41,826 nucleotides of DNA from Gnomoniopsis sp. IMI 355080 (lineage: Eukaryota > Ascomycota > Sordariomycetes > Diaporthales > Gnomoniaceae). Location of the stretch: contig JAPEVC010000282.1 in the NCBI GenBank assembly GCA_027946555.1, forward strand, positions 1-41,826, written 5' to 3'. The notes below the pieces were generated by a model. The model made no database searches and had not been told where the DNA came from. It saw only the letters and a list, made by a program, of their open reading frames with translations. A program made the translations under genes and the position numbers. Positions 9,179 through 18,629 of this stretch are shown piece after piece (the stretch's first letter is position 1; every line of letters begins with the position of its first letter).

Positions 9179-10205
9179 TTACGGATATCCGCGCCAGGAC
9201 CAGTACTCCTGCACAGCGGTCATCTCATGATCACACCTCTGTGGCATGATGCTGTCAATATACCCGTGGGTGAAGAATTCATGGTTCTCATCAATGACCA
9301 ACTCCATCTTACAATATTCCCAATAAGACGGATACCATCCTGACTCTTCCCAGTCAACGACGCCGGTGATTTTTGCAGCTGAACCCGGAACATTCGAAAT
9401 CATGATATTACCCAGATGAAAATCCCCGTGAGCGAAATGAATATCGCCAATGTCCGGCAGAAAACTTCGATAGGGGTCCTCGAATTCTCTTTGTGAGAGG
9501 GGTATATTTGGAAGTGCTCCCAGTTGGACCCAGTCGTTGAAATCTCTGATGGTTGCGAATGGACCCGACCTCCCGTTGAGCCTGTCGTCGCGGGCAAAGC
9601 GGTCTCGAACTTCCCCGCGGGTAATGGACCCTAATACGGGAACTTATCAGCTTATGCTACTGGATCTACATCCAAGATCCTACAACAGAGACAGACATAC
9701 CAACAAAAGTCTCTTCAGATTCAGGTCTAAGCCGTCGAAGGCAACCTTGGATTGAGCCAAGGTCCTTACATATCGATTCTTTCTGTGATGGCGAGAGAGT
9801 ATCCCATACTTCATATAGATTTTTGCCTGGGACTAGACTCATGTAGATAAAGTTCTTGTTGTTCTCCGATGTCCATCCAAACACCTCAGGAACTGGAATC
9901 TCGCGGTTAGGGAATGCCTGCCACAGGGCCCGCATGGTGAGAGCATTGTCTAAGTGAACATGAGAGGGTTGTCCGAACTTGACAAGAAGACCAAGCTCCT
10001 GAAAGATGGCGATACCATGGTAGCTCTCGGGGTCTTTCCCCTTTCGTTGCAAGACCTCGGCAGGGGAGGGCAGATTCGAGTTGGCGGATTTGAAGAAGGA
10101 AGTGTCGCGGAATTCTAGGTGCAACGGATGATCACCAAACTTGGGCACATGCAAGGTGATCATACCTAGGGAATCTTGCTCCATGACGAGTCCAGGAGCT
10201 GTCAT
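9179..10205 (-). CDS. Aminoglycoside-phosphotransferase-like (APH/choline kinase fold) protein
   Basis: Two exons, 10205-9701 and 9630-9179, joined across a 70-bp intron (donor GTATGT); 318 aa. The family transfers phosphate from ATP to small molecules; the substrates of the many fungal members are unknown. The catalytic loop is HFAHGDFHLGNIM, with H236, D238 and N243 in the Brenner-type HGDxHxxN pattern. The metal-binding motif follows as VVDWEESGWYP (D261, E263). The N-lobe has the segment GLLVKFG, with a Lys where ATP is usually held, and PVPEVFGW then FIYMSLVPGKNLYEVWDTL at the hinge. The frame extends upstream without an ATG; the first in-frame ATG is at 10205. An extra 5' exon is possible. 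Confidence 0.85.
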
Positions 10206-11231
10206 ACAACGTGTTATGTAGGTGCGAGTGGGCGACACGGCGAAGCAGCTCGGCGTAGAAGTTGTACCAAGTGCAAGTGGCCGCCGTTGCTTAGGTAATT
10301 CATGCCCCACATAGGCACGTTGCGCTGTTTCTCTCACAAGAGAGGTAACCCACCTCCTTCTACTCAAATTCAATTCCACACAAATTTTAAGGCTGTGTCC
10401 TTCAAATTGTCAAGTTTGTTGAGAATTCCTGATATTTACAAGACATAAATTCAAACGGAACGAGTTCATTCATACAAATAGGATATTGTAAAGTAAAGCG
10501 TGTTCTATATTAAACTGACCGCGGGGCGAGGGGGTTGGGTACCTAGGTAGGTAACATCTCGCTGAGAAAGGACAGCACCCCAACTTTAAGTGGACCCAAA
10601 ATCCTTCTGACAGTGGACGAATCAGGCCGCCTGGTTAGTCGCACAACCAAATACTGGGGAGAACCAACATAGTTCAAATGGCGTGTTGTATAAACCAACA
10701 GGTCTGGTCCACTGGGCCAGAAAGTTTGTAGCCCATTGTAGTTGGCCAATCAGTAGATTATACGGGTCCTGATCTATAGATAAGCAGCGTTTAAGCTGCT
10801 GAGTGGCACAGGGCCGTGGAGGTTCACACCCATGAAGAAAAGCTTACTGCGCCGTCGGATGCAGCCCGATTATGTTCCAAACAGGCACTCATACAGACAC
10901 GCGAATGACCGAGGGTTTTGGAATAGACCTAATCGGAGTAACAGCAACCCAAGATATCTTCCGATAGTTTCCATATTTAGAAATAGACCGTTCACAACAA
11001 CCTGATGGGCCAATGGCTATGTAGGAGAACGGCCATCTTCGACTCAGAGCCGCAGTCGAACAGTTCAACAGCTTCAGTAAAGGCCGTTTCTAAAATTAGA
11101 TGTCTGTTGGACATCGATTGTTCGTGTATATATTGACTCGTCTCTGCGCCTTTCCTTATTATGTCTTTGCAACATGAGATCCTCCGTTGTGATTCCAAAC
11201 CACGTCATTCATCCCCGGGGACCTTTAAAGA
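10206..11231. promoter_or_regulatory. Divergent intergenic region
   Basis: One kilobase between the divergently transcribed phosphotransferase (-) and DUF6914-like gene (+); it must contain both promoters. It carries a second TACCTAGGTAGGTA element at 10540-10553. The ORFs here (10543-10749, 10992-11198) look random. Confidence 0.4.
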
Positions 11232-12233
11232 ATGTCAACTCAACGTAAGATTTATCTCTTGAAGTTCAGGAACAACTCTAAACAGCGTTGGCACTTCGCT
11301 ATTTACCTCCAAAACCCTGCCTACGAAAATGTCGACCCTGCGGACAAAACAAAGCACAGCTACGGGCACTTGATTCATGTCGTTGGGACTCCCATGAATG
11401 GTTATATTCATGAATTCGTGACAAACTTCGCGCCAGAGAGGACGGCCTCTCTCCGGGAGGCTCCGTTGCTGGGGAAGATTACAGTCCCAGCAGGATACAT
11501 TATCGACCCTGCAAACGACGATGAAAATCACGAGAAAAGACACGTCGCTCAGGATCAACTTGAGAAGGCAGCCTCTACTGTCGCCCCTCCTCGGAAGAGC
11601 GAGAACTTCATGGCCCCTGTTGATGGAGTAAGTACCTACCATCCTCTTCCCACTCCCGCTCTCCCTACCTTCCTTTTGAGGCCTGCTTCTCCTACAGTCC
11701 TTTGTCGAGTTGTGGAGAGTAAGACTTCCAAATGTTCGAGTAACCCGGAAAATTTAGCTTGTCTTCCATTTCTGGATGGTCCTCCTACCTTCCCTTTCTT
11801 TCCCTCCCATTGCAGTTTCTGCCCATATTCATATCACTGTCTTCTCTTCCCTGGAATATCCTGCTATGAACATAACATTGACTCTCTTGTGATACAGGTC
11901 AAGAACAGGCGCTGCCAAGAATGGACGATGGATTTCTTAAAGTTGCTTGTCACCAAAGGCTTTATTACCCAGTCCGCATACGCCATCGCCCAGGCGCAGC
12001 GCGACCCGCCAAGTCACGGTGTCGGTCTCCAACCGATCACTCGCACTGCTGCCGGTTCTACTGGCATGACCCAGACCAATCAAACAACAGCTGGCTCTAG
12101 TTCATCCGGCACAAGCTCTTCTGCCCGACCCTCGCCTCCGCCCAAGGTCACCGGCCCCAAGGTCGGAGATATACGGAAAAAGGACAACAAGATCGAGAAG
12201 TGGGATGGCAAGAATTGGGTTATCAAGAAGTGA
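11232..12233 (+). CDS. Fungal hypothetical protein, DUF6914-like
   Basis: Two exons, 11232-11627 and 11898-12233, with a 270-bp intron (GTAAGT donor, TGATACAG acceptor), giving 243 aa. The N-terminal half, with KIYLLKFRNNSKQRWHFAIYL and a following GHLIHVVGTPMNGYIHEFV, has the look of fungal DUF6914 proteins: a small beta fold of unknown function with a Trp-His strand and a conserved IHVxG turn. Exon 2 continues with RRCQEWTMDFLKLLV and RDPPSHGVGLQPI, which I believe are also family signatures. The last 80 residues are a Ser/Thr/Pro-rich linker and a basic end, NKIEKWDGKNWVIKK. The family call is from memory and tentative. The intron is in frame and stop-free, so an unspliced message would encode 333 aa; its Cys/Pro/Phe-rich sequence does not look like protein. 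Confidence 0.7.
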   Translation: MSTQRKIYLLKFRNNSKQRWHFAIYLQNPAYENVDPADKTKHSYGHLIHVVGTPMNGYIHEFVTNFAPERTASLREAPLLGKITVPAGYIIDPANDDENHEKRHVAQDQLEKAASTVAPPRKSENFMAPVDGVSTYHPLPTPALPTFLLRPASPTVLCRVVESKTSKCSSNPENLACLPFLDGPPTFPFFPSHCSFCPYSYHCLLFPGISCYEHNIDSLVIQVKNRRCQEWTMDFLKLLVTKGFITQSAYAIAQAQRDPPSHGVGLQPITRTAAGSTGMTQTNQTTAGSSSSGTSSSARPSPPPKVTGPKVGDIRKKDNKIEKWDGKNWVIKK

Positions 12234-13718
12234 TATATATAGGTACATTCTTTGACTGGTTCCAACATCTCTATAACTGATTAGGTCATTCTTTTGGGCG
12301 TTTGTTTACTATGTTTGAGCAATTTGTTAAGCGAGGCTGGACCTTCATGATAAGCAAGCATTACACTCATACAGGAGAAAATGTCCTATAAAAAGGGCGT
12401 CTCAATCTTGAGAGCTTCACGCTCCAAGCTATCGAATCACATGGAGAGAGTCCCGGTCCATAGATCTATCCGGAGAGAACATCTCGCCTCCGCTTCACCA
12501 CATGACTTCAGGTGTATCTCAAATAATCACTTGCCCATTTTATTGAGTATCAGACGCAAATATTATTTGCCTTCTCGGTGTCCTATACAGGCGTGAGGAT
12601 ATTTATCTCGATGTGGGTAGCGTTACACTTATAAAATGCACAGTTCGAAAGTGTCAGCGAGCTCAACGACTCCTTTATCTTGCCCATATTAGCCTTCTCG
12701 CAAATGCCGAATGTCTTAAAACAGTGTCTTGATAGAAAGCTTTGCCTGACATACTAGACTTATGGGCATTCAATCTTCCGCCCAGGTGGCGGCAGCATCG
12801 TAAAGTCGGACGATTTGGCTGGTATAGTTTGATCACCTGGTCTTGTTGAGACATAGTATGCAAGATTACCTGACTTTCTTTAAGCACCGTCCAGCCGTCC
12901 AGATTCTGCAAGGCACCCCATCTCACTGTGCACGAATGATGAATGGGGTTTAAAAATATGTATGAAGGTACTTCGGGCCTGTTCATGCGGCCGATTTCGC
13001 GTGCCTCATTTGTCAGTGGGCTAGCCATTTAACAATGCACCCAAAACTTGCTCACAACTCTTAATATTGTAATTGATGTGACTTTCTTGATTAAATTCCT
13101 GCTGCTATGCTGACTTGGGTGTTACTGTATTTTAATACACCGAAACTTCATCATGACTTATATACTCCGTTTCCCGGATCGGGCGCAAGTTAACTCTAAC
13201 TTAGAAAGACTTTGTCTTCTTCACAAAGCCTCCCTTTGACGGAGTCTCTGAATTGTCTGGTACCAGGGCTATCGTCTCCCCCCGCCCCGGGCAAGATAGG
13301 AAAGGAAGAATGCGTGTAGCTAAGACCTAAAGAAGGTAAGCCGCCTTCCATTTCATAGCTATTGTTTGACGTTTATTGTATGTTCCATGGAACATAGAAC
13401 TATTAAGCCCACATCTTATTTCGATAATTGGAGGCCAGTGTAAATGATTTCGATCACATCCCCAGCCTTGCAGCAGAGCAATGGTAAATACATGTTAACG
13501 TGCCTTTGTAATCTTTCCAAATTGGTACTTTTCATTCAAAATTTCAGCTCCTAACCATGGAACGTTCCGCCCGCCCCCCGGAAACGTTGAAAAGAGCTCC
13601 ATTAAGATTGCATGACGAGCTGAGCATTTTGAAGGAAAGCCCAAGCAAATCAAGAAAAAGTCACGTTGAGAACCAAGACCTGCTCCAGCTTTTAGGCAGC
13701 TCCCCTCTTATCAGCCAA
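12234..13718. other. Convergent intergenic region
   Basis: About 1.5 kb between two genes that face each other. It is AT-rich. A 117-codon minus-strand ORF with an ATG (12675-13028) and a 71-codon plus ORF (12381-12596) are present, but neither shows a domain. Functionally it should hold two 3' ends. Confidence 0.4.
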
Positions 13719-14408
13719 TTACGCCGCAGTAAGGGGCGTCTTTGGCATTGCTGTCTGTCTTGATGTTGGCGTTGCTGTTGTGGCCGGCGTTGGCTTCTTC
13801 GTCTTTGTCTTCTTCGGTTTCTTGGGATGCTTGGGTGTTGGTTGACTGGGAGCCGGCGCGTCCGACTCGTACTCTTCAATGGCGTTTTGGAAGACTTTGT
13901 TGATCCTTCTTCCAAGATGCCTGCCAATAGGCCTGCCAATCCGAGGGAGCTTCGCGACAACCACTTTGTTGAAGTCGCCGGATAAGTCCTGCATCTTCTT
14001 CAGATTTGACTTGACACTTCCAGCCAAAGTGATGGCCCTGAAGCGATCCTTCATGTAGATGAGATCCATTGTCACATTTTTGGTGTCCCTGATGAGATGT
14101 TTTGTGGCCCTCTTCACTTTGAGCGCTCCCGATACGTGGAGCTTCTCGGAGTCTTCTGTTTCCTTCATGCCTTGTCTGATTGCTTGCATAATGTTACTGG
14201 TCTGCGAGTTGATATCCATCGCCCCAGCGACCGTGCCGTCCCATTGCTGAAGAATCACGTCGAGTTTCCTGGTTTCTTCAGCGATGACGTTGACAGCGTT
14301 GTAAACTACTCGGTTCTTTGGCTTTTTGGGCTTTTTGTTGGGGTCGATATTACCAGCCAGGGCGAGGTTGAACCACAAAAGGGCTGTAATCAAGAATTTG
14401 AACAACAT
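13719..14408 (-). CDS. Secreted HsbA-like / cell-wall galactomannoprotein-type protein
   Basis: A single 229-aa frame starting at the ATG at 14408. Residues 1-19 (MLFKFLITALLWFNLALAG) are a clear signal peptide, which decides this start over the upstream non-ATG extension. The middle, about residues 33-180, is all-helical with the rhythm of the HsbA family: an N-terminal helix with VVYNAVNVIAEETRKLDVIL, then GTVAGAMDINSQTSNIMQAI, then LIYMKDRF, and a last helix AIEEYE. HsbA proteins bind hydrophobic surfaces and help recruit cutinases. The last 46 residues are a Pro/Lys/Thr-rich tail with no GPI signal. The short basic stretch after the signal peptide and the basic tail are unusual for the family. 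The family call rests on helix pattern, not on a diagnostic motif. Confidence 0.65.
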   Translation of the reverse strand: MLFKFLITALLWFNLALAGNIDPNKKPKKPKNRVVYNAVNVIAEETRKLDVILQQWDGTVAGAMDINSQTSNIMQAIRQGMKETEDSEKLHVSGALKVKRATKHLIRDTKNVTMDLIYMKDRFRAITLAGSVKSNLKKMQDLSGDFNKVVVAKLPRIGRPIGRHLGRRINKVFQNAIEEYESDAPAPSQPTPKHPKKPKKTKTKKPTPATTATPTSRQTAMPKTPLTAA

Positions 14409-15271
14409 TATGATGAATTTATTATACACGAGAGATGTAAAGTCAGGACCCAATCTACCAAGAGGGGTCTATTTCCTGGAGTCGTGATATACCAAAGTAT
14501 AGTTCGTAGGTCACAGAGCGATCGAGCGATCAAGAGAGGCCGAAGCACAGATGGACAAGAAATCCCAGAGGGACCAAGACACCCAGAACGGTCTCGCATA
14601 GCTTTTGTTATAAGTATAGCTGGCTTTTACTGGAGGCTCGTGAGGTCCCGGACCAGATCCAGGCGAGCTGTCTAGCATCTAAATCATTACAAGTTCCCGC
14701 GTAGTCATGGCCAGCTGCGCCAAAAATCGACGGCATGGCCTTACTATAGGTAAGCTAAGAACTGTCATCCAATCTTTGATAGGGCCTCGTTCACTAAGGT
14801 TGCCTCGTTTTCCATGAGGGTTAGCCTACATCAATCAGCCCTGGACGGGTCGTGCCGGGATTGATCTGCCTCCACTGCCAACTTGTTCAGCATTTACCGG
14901 TGCTATCTCTCGAGAGCCCATTATTAGATTCCTGAACTGTTAACAAGACCAAATGTTAGGTATCATTGCAAAGGCTCCCGCCAGTCCATTACGCCCACCA
15001 TATCATCTTCCTTAACACTTATGACAGGACACTTTTGAAATGGAGCATAGTGTCAGCTAGAACGTGACAAAGAGTATTTAGTGGCTCATTCACATTTCGC
15101 CAGCCTTTCCATAGACTGACAAGGTTCTCATCGACGGTTGACCTTGCATATCACCTATCGTCCTCCTCCATTTCATCGGCTCAAAGGTCCGAAAATAATC
15201 TTGTGCACCTCAGAGTCCGAGAGATTCTTAACGATGTCCTCAAACTTCTATTAGCCAGTACTCCCCTCCAA
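14409..15271. other. Intergenic region
   Basis: About 0.86 kb upstream of the HsbA-like gene; likely its promoter plus the leader of the plus-strand ORF that follows. The ORF at 14097-14675 is largely antisense to the HsbA-like gene. I see nothing else. Confidence 0.4.
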
Positions 15272-15721
15272 ATGATGCATTCTTTCTTGCAGCAATGCGG
15301 ATCGGTACCTAGCTCAGCACCCGTCCCATTTCCAACCCAAACGATCGAAATGATCCAGGCATCAACTCAGACCTTCTTCAGGAGCGGCATTCTCGACGGG
15401 GACAGCGACGACGTCACATGGGATGTGCGTGGATGGGCCATGAGGCTGTCCTTTTATACCTGTGTGCCAATGATGTTACTTATCATCGCCGGCTAGTATT
15501 TGTTACATGTCCTGTCACAAAGAGTACGCCGGAAGAAGATGGATGAGGCGTCGAAAGAAGCGGGAGGTGAGCTCGGATCGTCGAAAGAACCGGGCCAGAG
15601 CATCGCTAAGAAGCATCCTGGGTTCTTTGCGCGAGTGCTAGCTATATTTTGCAGTGGCACGGCTTCGCATAACATACCTGGGGCACCATGCGCAACTTCA
15701 GGTCGGTCTCAGGAGAAGTGA
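15272..15721 (+). CDS. Hypothetical single-helix membrane protein, interrupted by an in-frame TAG (broken or spliced)
   Basis: Starting at the ATG at 15272, 74 codons are followed by TAG at 15494-15496, after which the same frame runs 74 more codons to TGA at 15719-15721. The TAG falls inside a hydrophobic segment (SFYTCVPMMLLIIAG, stop, YLLHVL) that is directly followed by a positive flank, RVRRKKMDE, exactly as in a membrane helix with a cytosolic stop-transfer end. That favours one protein with a nonsense change. The alternative is a 72-bp intron at 15425-15496 (GTGCGT donor, CTAG acceptor) that would remove both helix and stop while keeping frame. I recognise no family. Confidence 0.35.
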
Positions 15722-16088
15722 TGAGCCCGCGGATAGTCAGGGCGTCGCTTGAACGTTGATAGTACCGGCACCTACCTCAGCCTCGCATGGCGATGAAAGA
15801 TGCAAGGTTTCAGGGCCTCGCAGGCCGTCTGAGCCAGCGCGGACAACTATTGGTGATCGTCTTGCCAACCCCCACGCTGATTAGCTCGTGCACAAGGCCC
15901 AGAGGGAAAGGTTATGGAACAGTCTTTGAGATTTGAGTTTTTGCTGCCCACTAGCCAGCACACAAACACCCGAAACCAGCATACGATGCCCATTCCCCAT
16001 AACCCCTTGTAAATGCATCAAAGGATAGCAAAGCAAAGGACGCTGCTCCATTGCCATCGAAAAACAAACTCCTGATATCCTCAAAGGT
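15722..16088. other. Convergent intergenic spacer
   Basis: A gap of about 370 bp between the interrupted ORF and the SPATA20-like stop codon. I see no gene or clear signal in it. Confidence 0.4.
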
Positions 16089-18629
16089 CTAGTCTTCTCT
16101 ATAGGGCTTGAACCCTCCATCAAACACATAAGTTCCCTCACCTAACTTTCCCAACTCCTTGTTCCTCGTTCCCGCTACCCAACCATTCTCCTTCAAAAAC
16201 ACCAGACTCCTCAATCCAGCCCTGGGCAAGTTGTAGAATCGCTTCCTCAGCTGCGCTTCCTTCTCTCCGTTGCCCTCGGCACTCTTGGTAGCCCAAACGA
16301 TGCCACCCAGTCTCGCAGTTACCACACCTCCCAGGAGGCCAATGAACAGCCAGGGGTACTGCAACGCCTCGACCTCGAAGGCGTTGATTGTCTCGCGTGC
16401 GAGCTTAGTGTAGTGCGATTCTCCAAGTACGAAGCCGAGTCGGAAGAGATTGGAGGTCGAGACGGCGTTCGTGGAGGGTTGCGCGGTGTCCATGCCGTCT
16501 TTGAGGCGCAGAATCACCTGTGCCGCTTGGTCAGCGGTAGAGTAGAAGCCACCGCAGGCAGAGTGGTGTGCCATGGGCGTGACGGGGCGGGAGGTGCTTG
16601 GTATTGTGTGGTCGTAGAAGAGGTCGATCTGGCGTTCTGTAGATCATTAATTAGTACCATGTTGGTAGCAGAAATATTTCGGGTAGACTTACGTTGCAGC
16701 TCATCAGCCCAGCGAAGCCAACTCTCCTCGCCCGTTGTCTCGTATAGATCCAGCAAAGCCTCAATGAGAAAAGCGTAGTCTTCAGCAAAACCTGCTGTCC
16801 CACTCCGTTCAGTCGAGTACGATCTGTGCAGCGTCTTCGTCTTCTCATCCCACAACTTCTCCTTCAGGAACGCAGCCGCCTTTGTAGCCGCTTGTATGTA
16901 TTTCTCGGACTTTCCGGAATCTACATTTTTTATTGCTGATCCTGTCCTTGCCAGTGCCGAAATGACCATAGCATTGATGCTGGTGATCACGTTATCGTCC
17001 GTCTCTGGCCTGGGCCTGTCCTTCTCTCTGTGATCTCTCAGCTTCCCTCTCGCAGTTTCGATCAGATTCTGAGCTTCCTGGGGCGAAACACCGAACTGCT
17101 TGCCAAGCTCCTGCGCGTCTTTGACCGTGTATAGGACGTTTTGATTGATGAACTCGTCGATGGGGTCCTGTTCACGATCCACATTTCCATGCGCCAAAAC
17201 ATTCCAGTGAGCCGCTGCCACGCGGCTGACTTGAGAGTCTGCCCCCCCAAATGCTTGATCGAACTCTCTCCTTGTCCACAAGTAATAAGCACCTTCACGC
17301 ATCTGCGGGTCGCCCTTTCGGTAGTACGAGTCGGCTGCTTCGCTGCAAGAAAATCCACTGTCCGGTCGTTGTATGGGCGGCGAGGTCAAGTACTCTGCCA
17401 ACTCGAAGACCACATTCGCAAATTCGTCTTCTTTCTGCAAAGTTCCCTTCTTGGCAGCTGTCGACAGCCAGGCGTCCAGGTACAGCCCAAGCAAAAGCGC
17501 ATTGTCCATAACGACTTTTTCGAAGTGGGGCATTGACCAGTTGGCGGTGACTGAGTATCGGTGGAACCCTCCTCCCACATGGTCGCGCAAGCCTCCATCT
17601 CGTAGTCTTCTCAAAGTATGCAACGCCATGTGCGTCGCCTGAGCCGTCTCCTTCTCGCCCACAACATCTGCGACCTCTGAAGGAAAGTGGGCCAGCTTGA
17701 GCAGAAATGACAGCTTGGCGGGCGTCGCGAACTTTGGTGCCACCCCAAAGCCGCCATTCACCGGATCGAAGGTCCCTGCGATATGAGTGTAGGCCTCTTC
17801 CAGCTGATCTAGGTCCAGATCCGAGTCCGCGGGCATGGGCGTACCGGAAGTATCCGTAGGTACCGCCGCGCTGGAGGTGCCTGGACTCACAGGGTTTCCT
17901 ATTCCTTTGGTGCCCAAAGTCCCCTCGGCAGCGAATTCTCGCAGTTTCGAAACTATCTCCTTGGCTTCTTGGCGGCAACGGTTCTCGTGCTCGGGCCAGA
18001 CATCCCGCATCTTCTGCAGTATAACCAAGAAATCAACGCGCTCATCTTCTGGGACCTCCTGGCCGTCAGCGCCAACCAGCTCGGTCCCTGGCGAAGGCCA
18101 GTATGTGCCGCCAAAGACAGGCTCGAGCTCAGGGGTCAGAAACACATTGAGAGGCCAACCACCGGCGCCATTAATGGCCTGGATGTAGTTCATATAGATA
18201 TTGTCGATATCAGGGCGCTCCTCTCGGTCAACGATAATGGGTACGAAGGACTTGTTGAGCAACTTTGAGATTTCAGGGTGCGTGAAGGACTCGGTGGCGG
18301 TGAGGCGGCAGTCTGTAGGCAATCCAATAGATCAGCAATGTACCTTCTTCTTGCTTGTGAATTTCACGAAACGCACAATGACAGGACTTGAAGCCGATGC
18401 TGAGGAATATCAGCTTGTTCTCCTTTTTGGCCCGCTGCACGGCCTCGTCGTCGAGCAGTTGCCATGCGATAGGGGAGGAGGACTGGCTGCGCACGTAAGG
18501 GCTTGTGCTCTGGCTTGCTCGATTCTGAAGGGCAGGCACTTCGGATATGGAGGCTTTGGAGAACTGGGCAGAGAGTTCAGCATCCCTGCTTGGGAGAGCC
18601 GAGGACTTATTTAACGACGACTTCATCAT
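16089..18629 (-). CDS. SPATA20/YyaL-type protein: thioredoxin-like (DUF255) plus six-hairpin glycosidase-like domain
   Basis: Three exons, 18629-18377, 18312-16693 and 16636-16089, with 64- and 56-bp introns; 806 aa. The N-terminal thioredoxin-like domain starts with SPYVRSQSSSPIAWQLLDDEA, then KLIFLSIGFKSCHYC; the CxxC pair is C83 and C86. It continues with VPIIVDREERPDIDNIYM and GGWPLNVFLTPELEPVFGGTY, all hallmarks of this conserved family. The rest is an alpha/alpha toroid related to N-acylglucosamine epimerases, with GGFHRYSVTANWSMPHFEKVVMDN-type and KILW/DDNVITSINAM segments. The biochemical activity is not established in any kingdom. Most relatives have Trp in CHWC; here it is Tyr, encoded across the first splice junction (CAT T|AC). 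A frame with no ATG extends upstream of 18629, so this start is favoured. Confidence 0.92.

Noticed and set aside
12675..13028. 117-codon minus ORF starting with MASPLTNEAREIG
   Set aside because: Has an ATG but no recognisable domain and no splice partner; kept only as a possibility.
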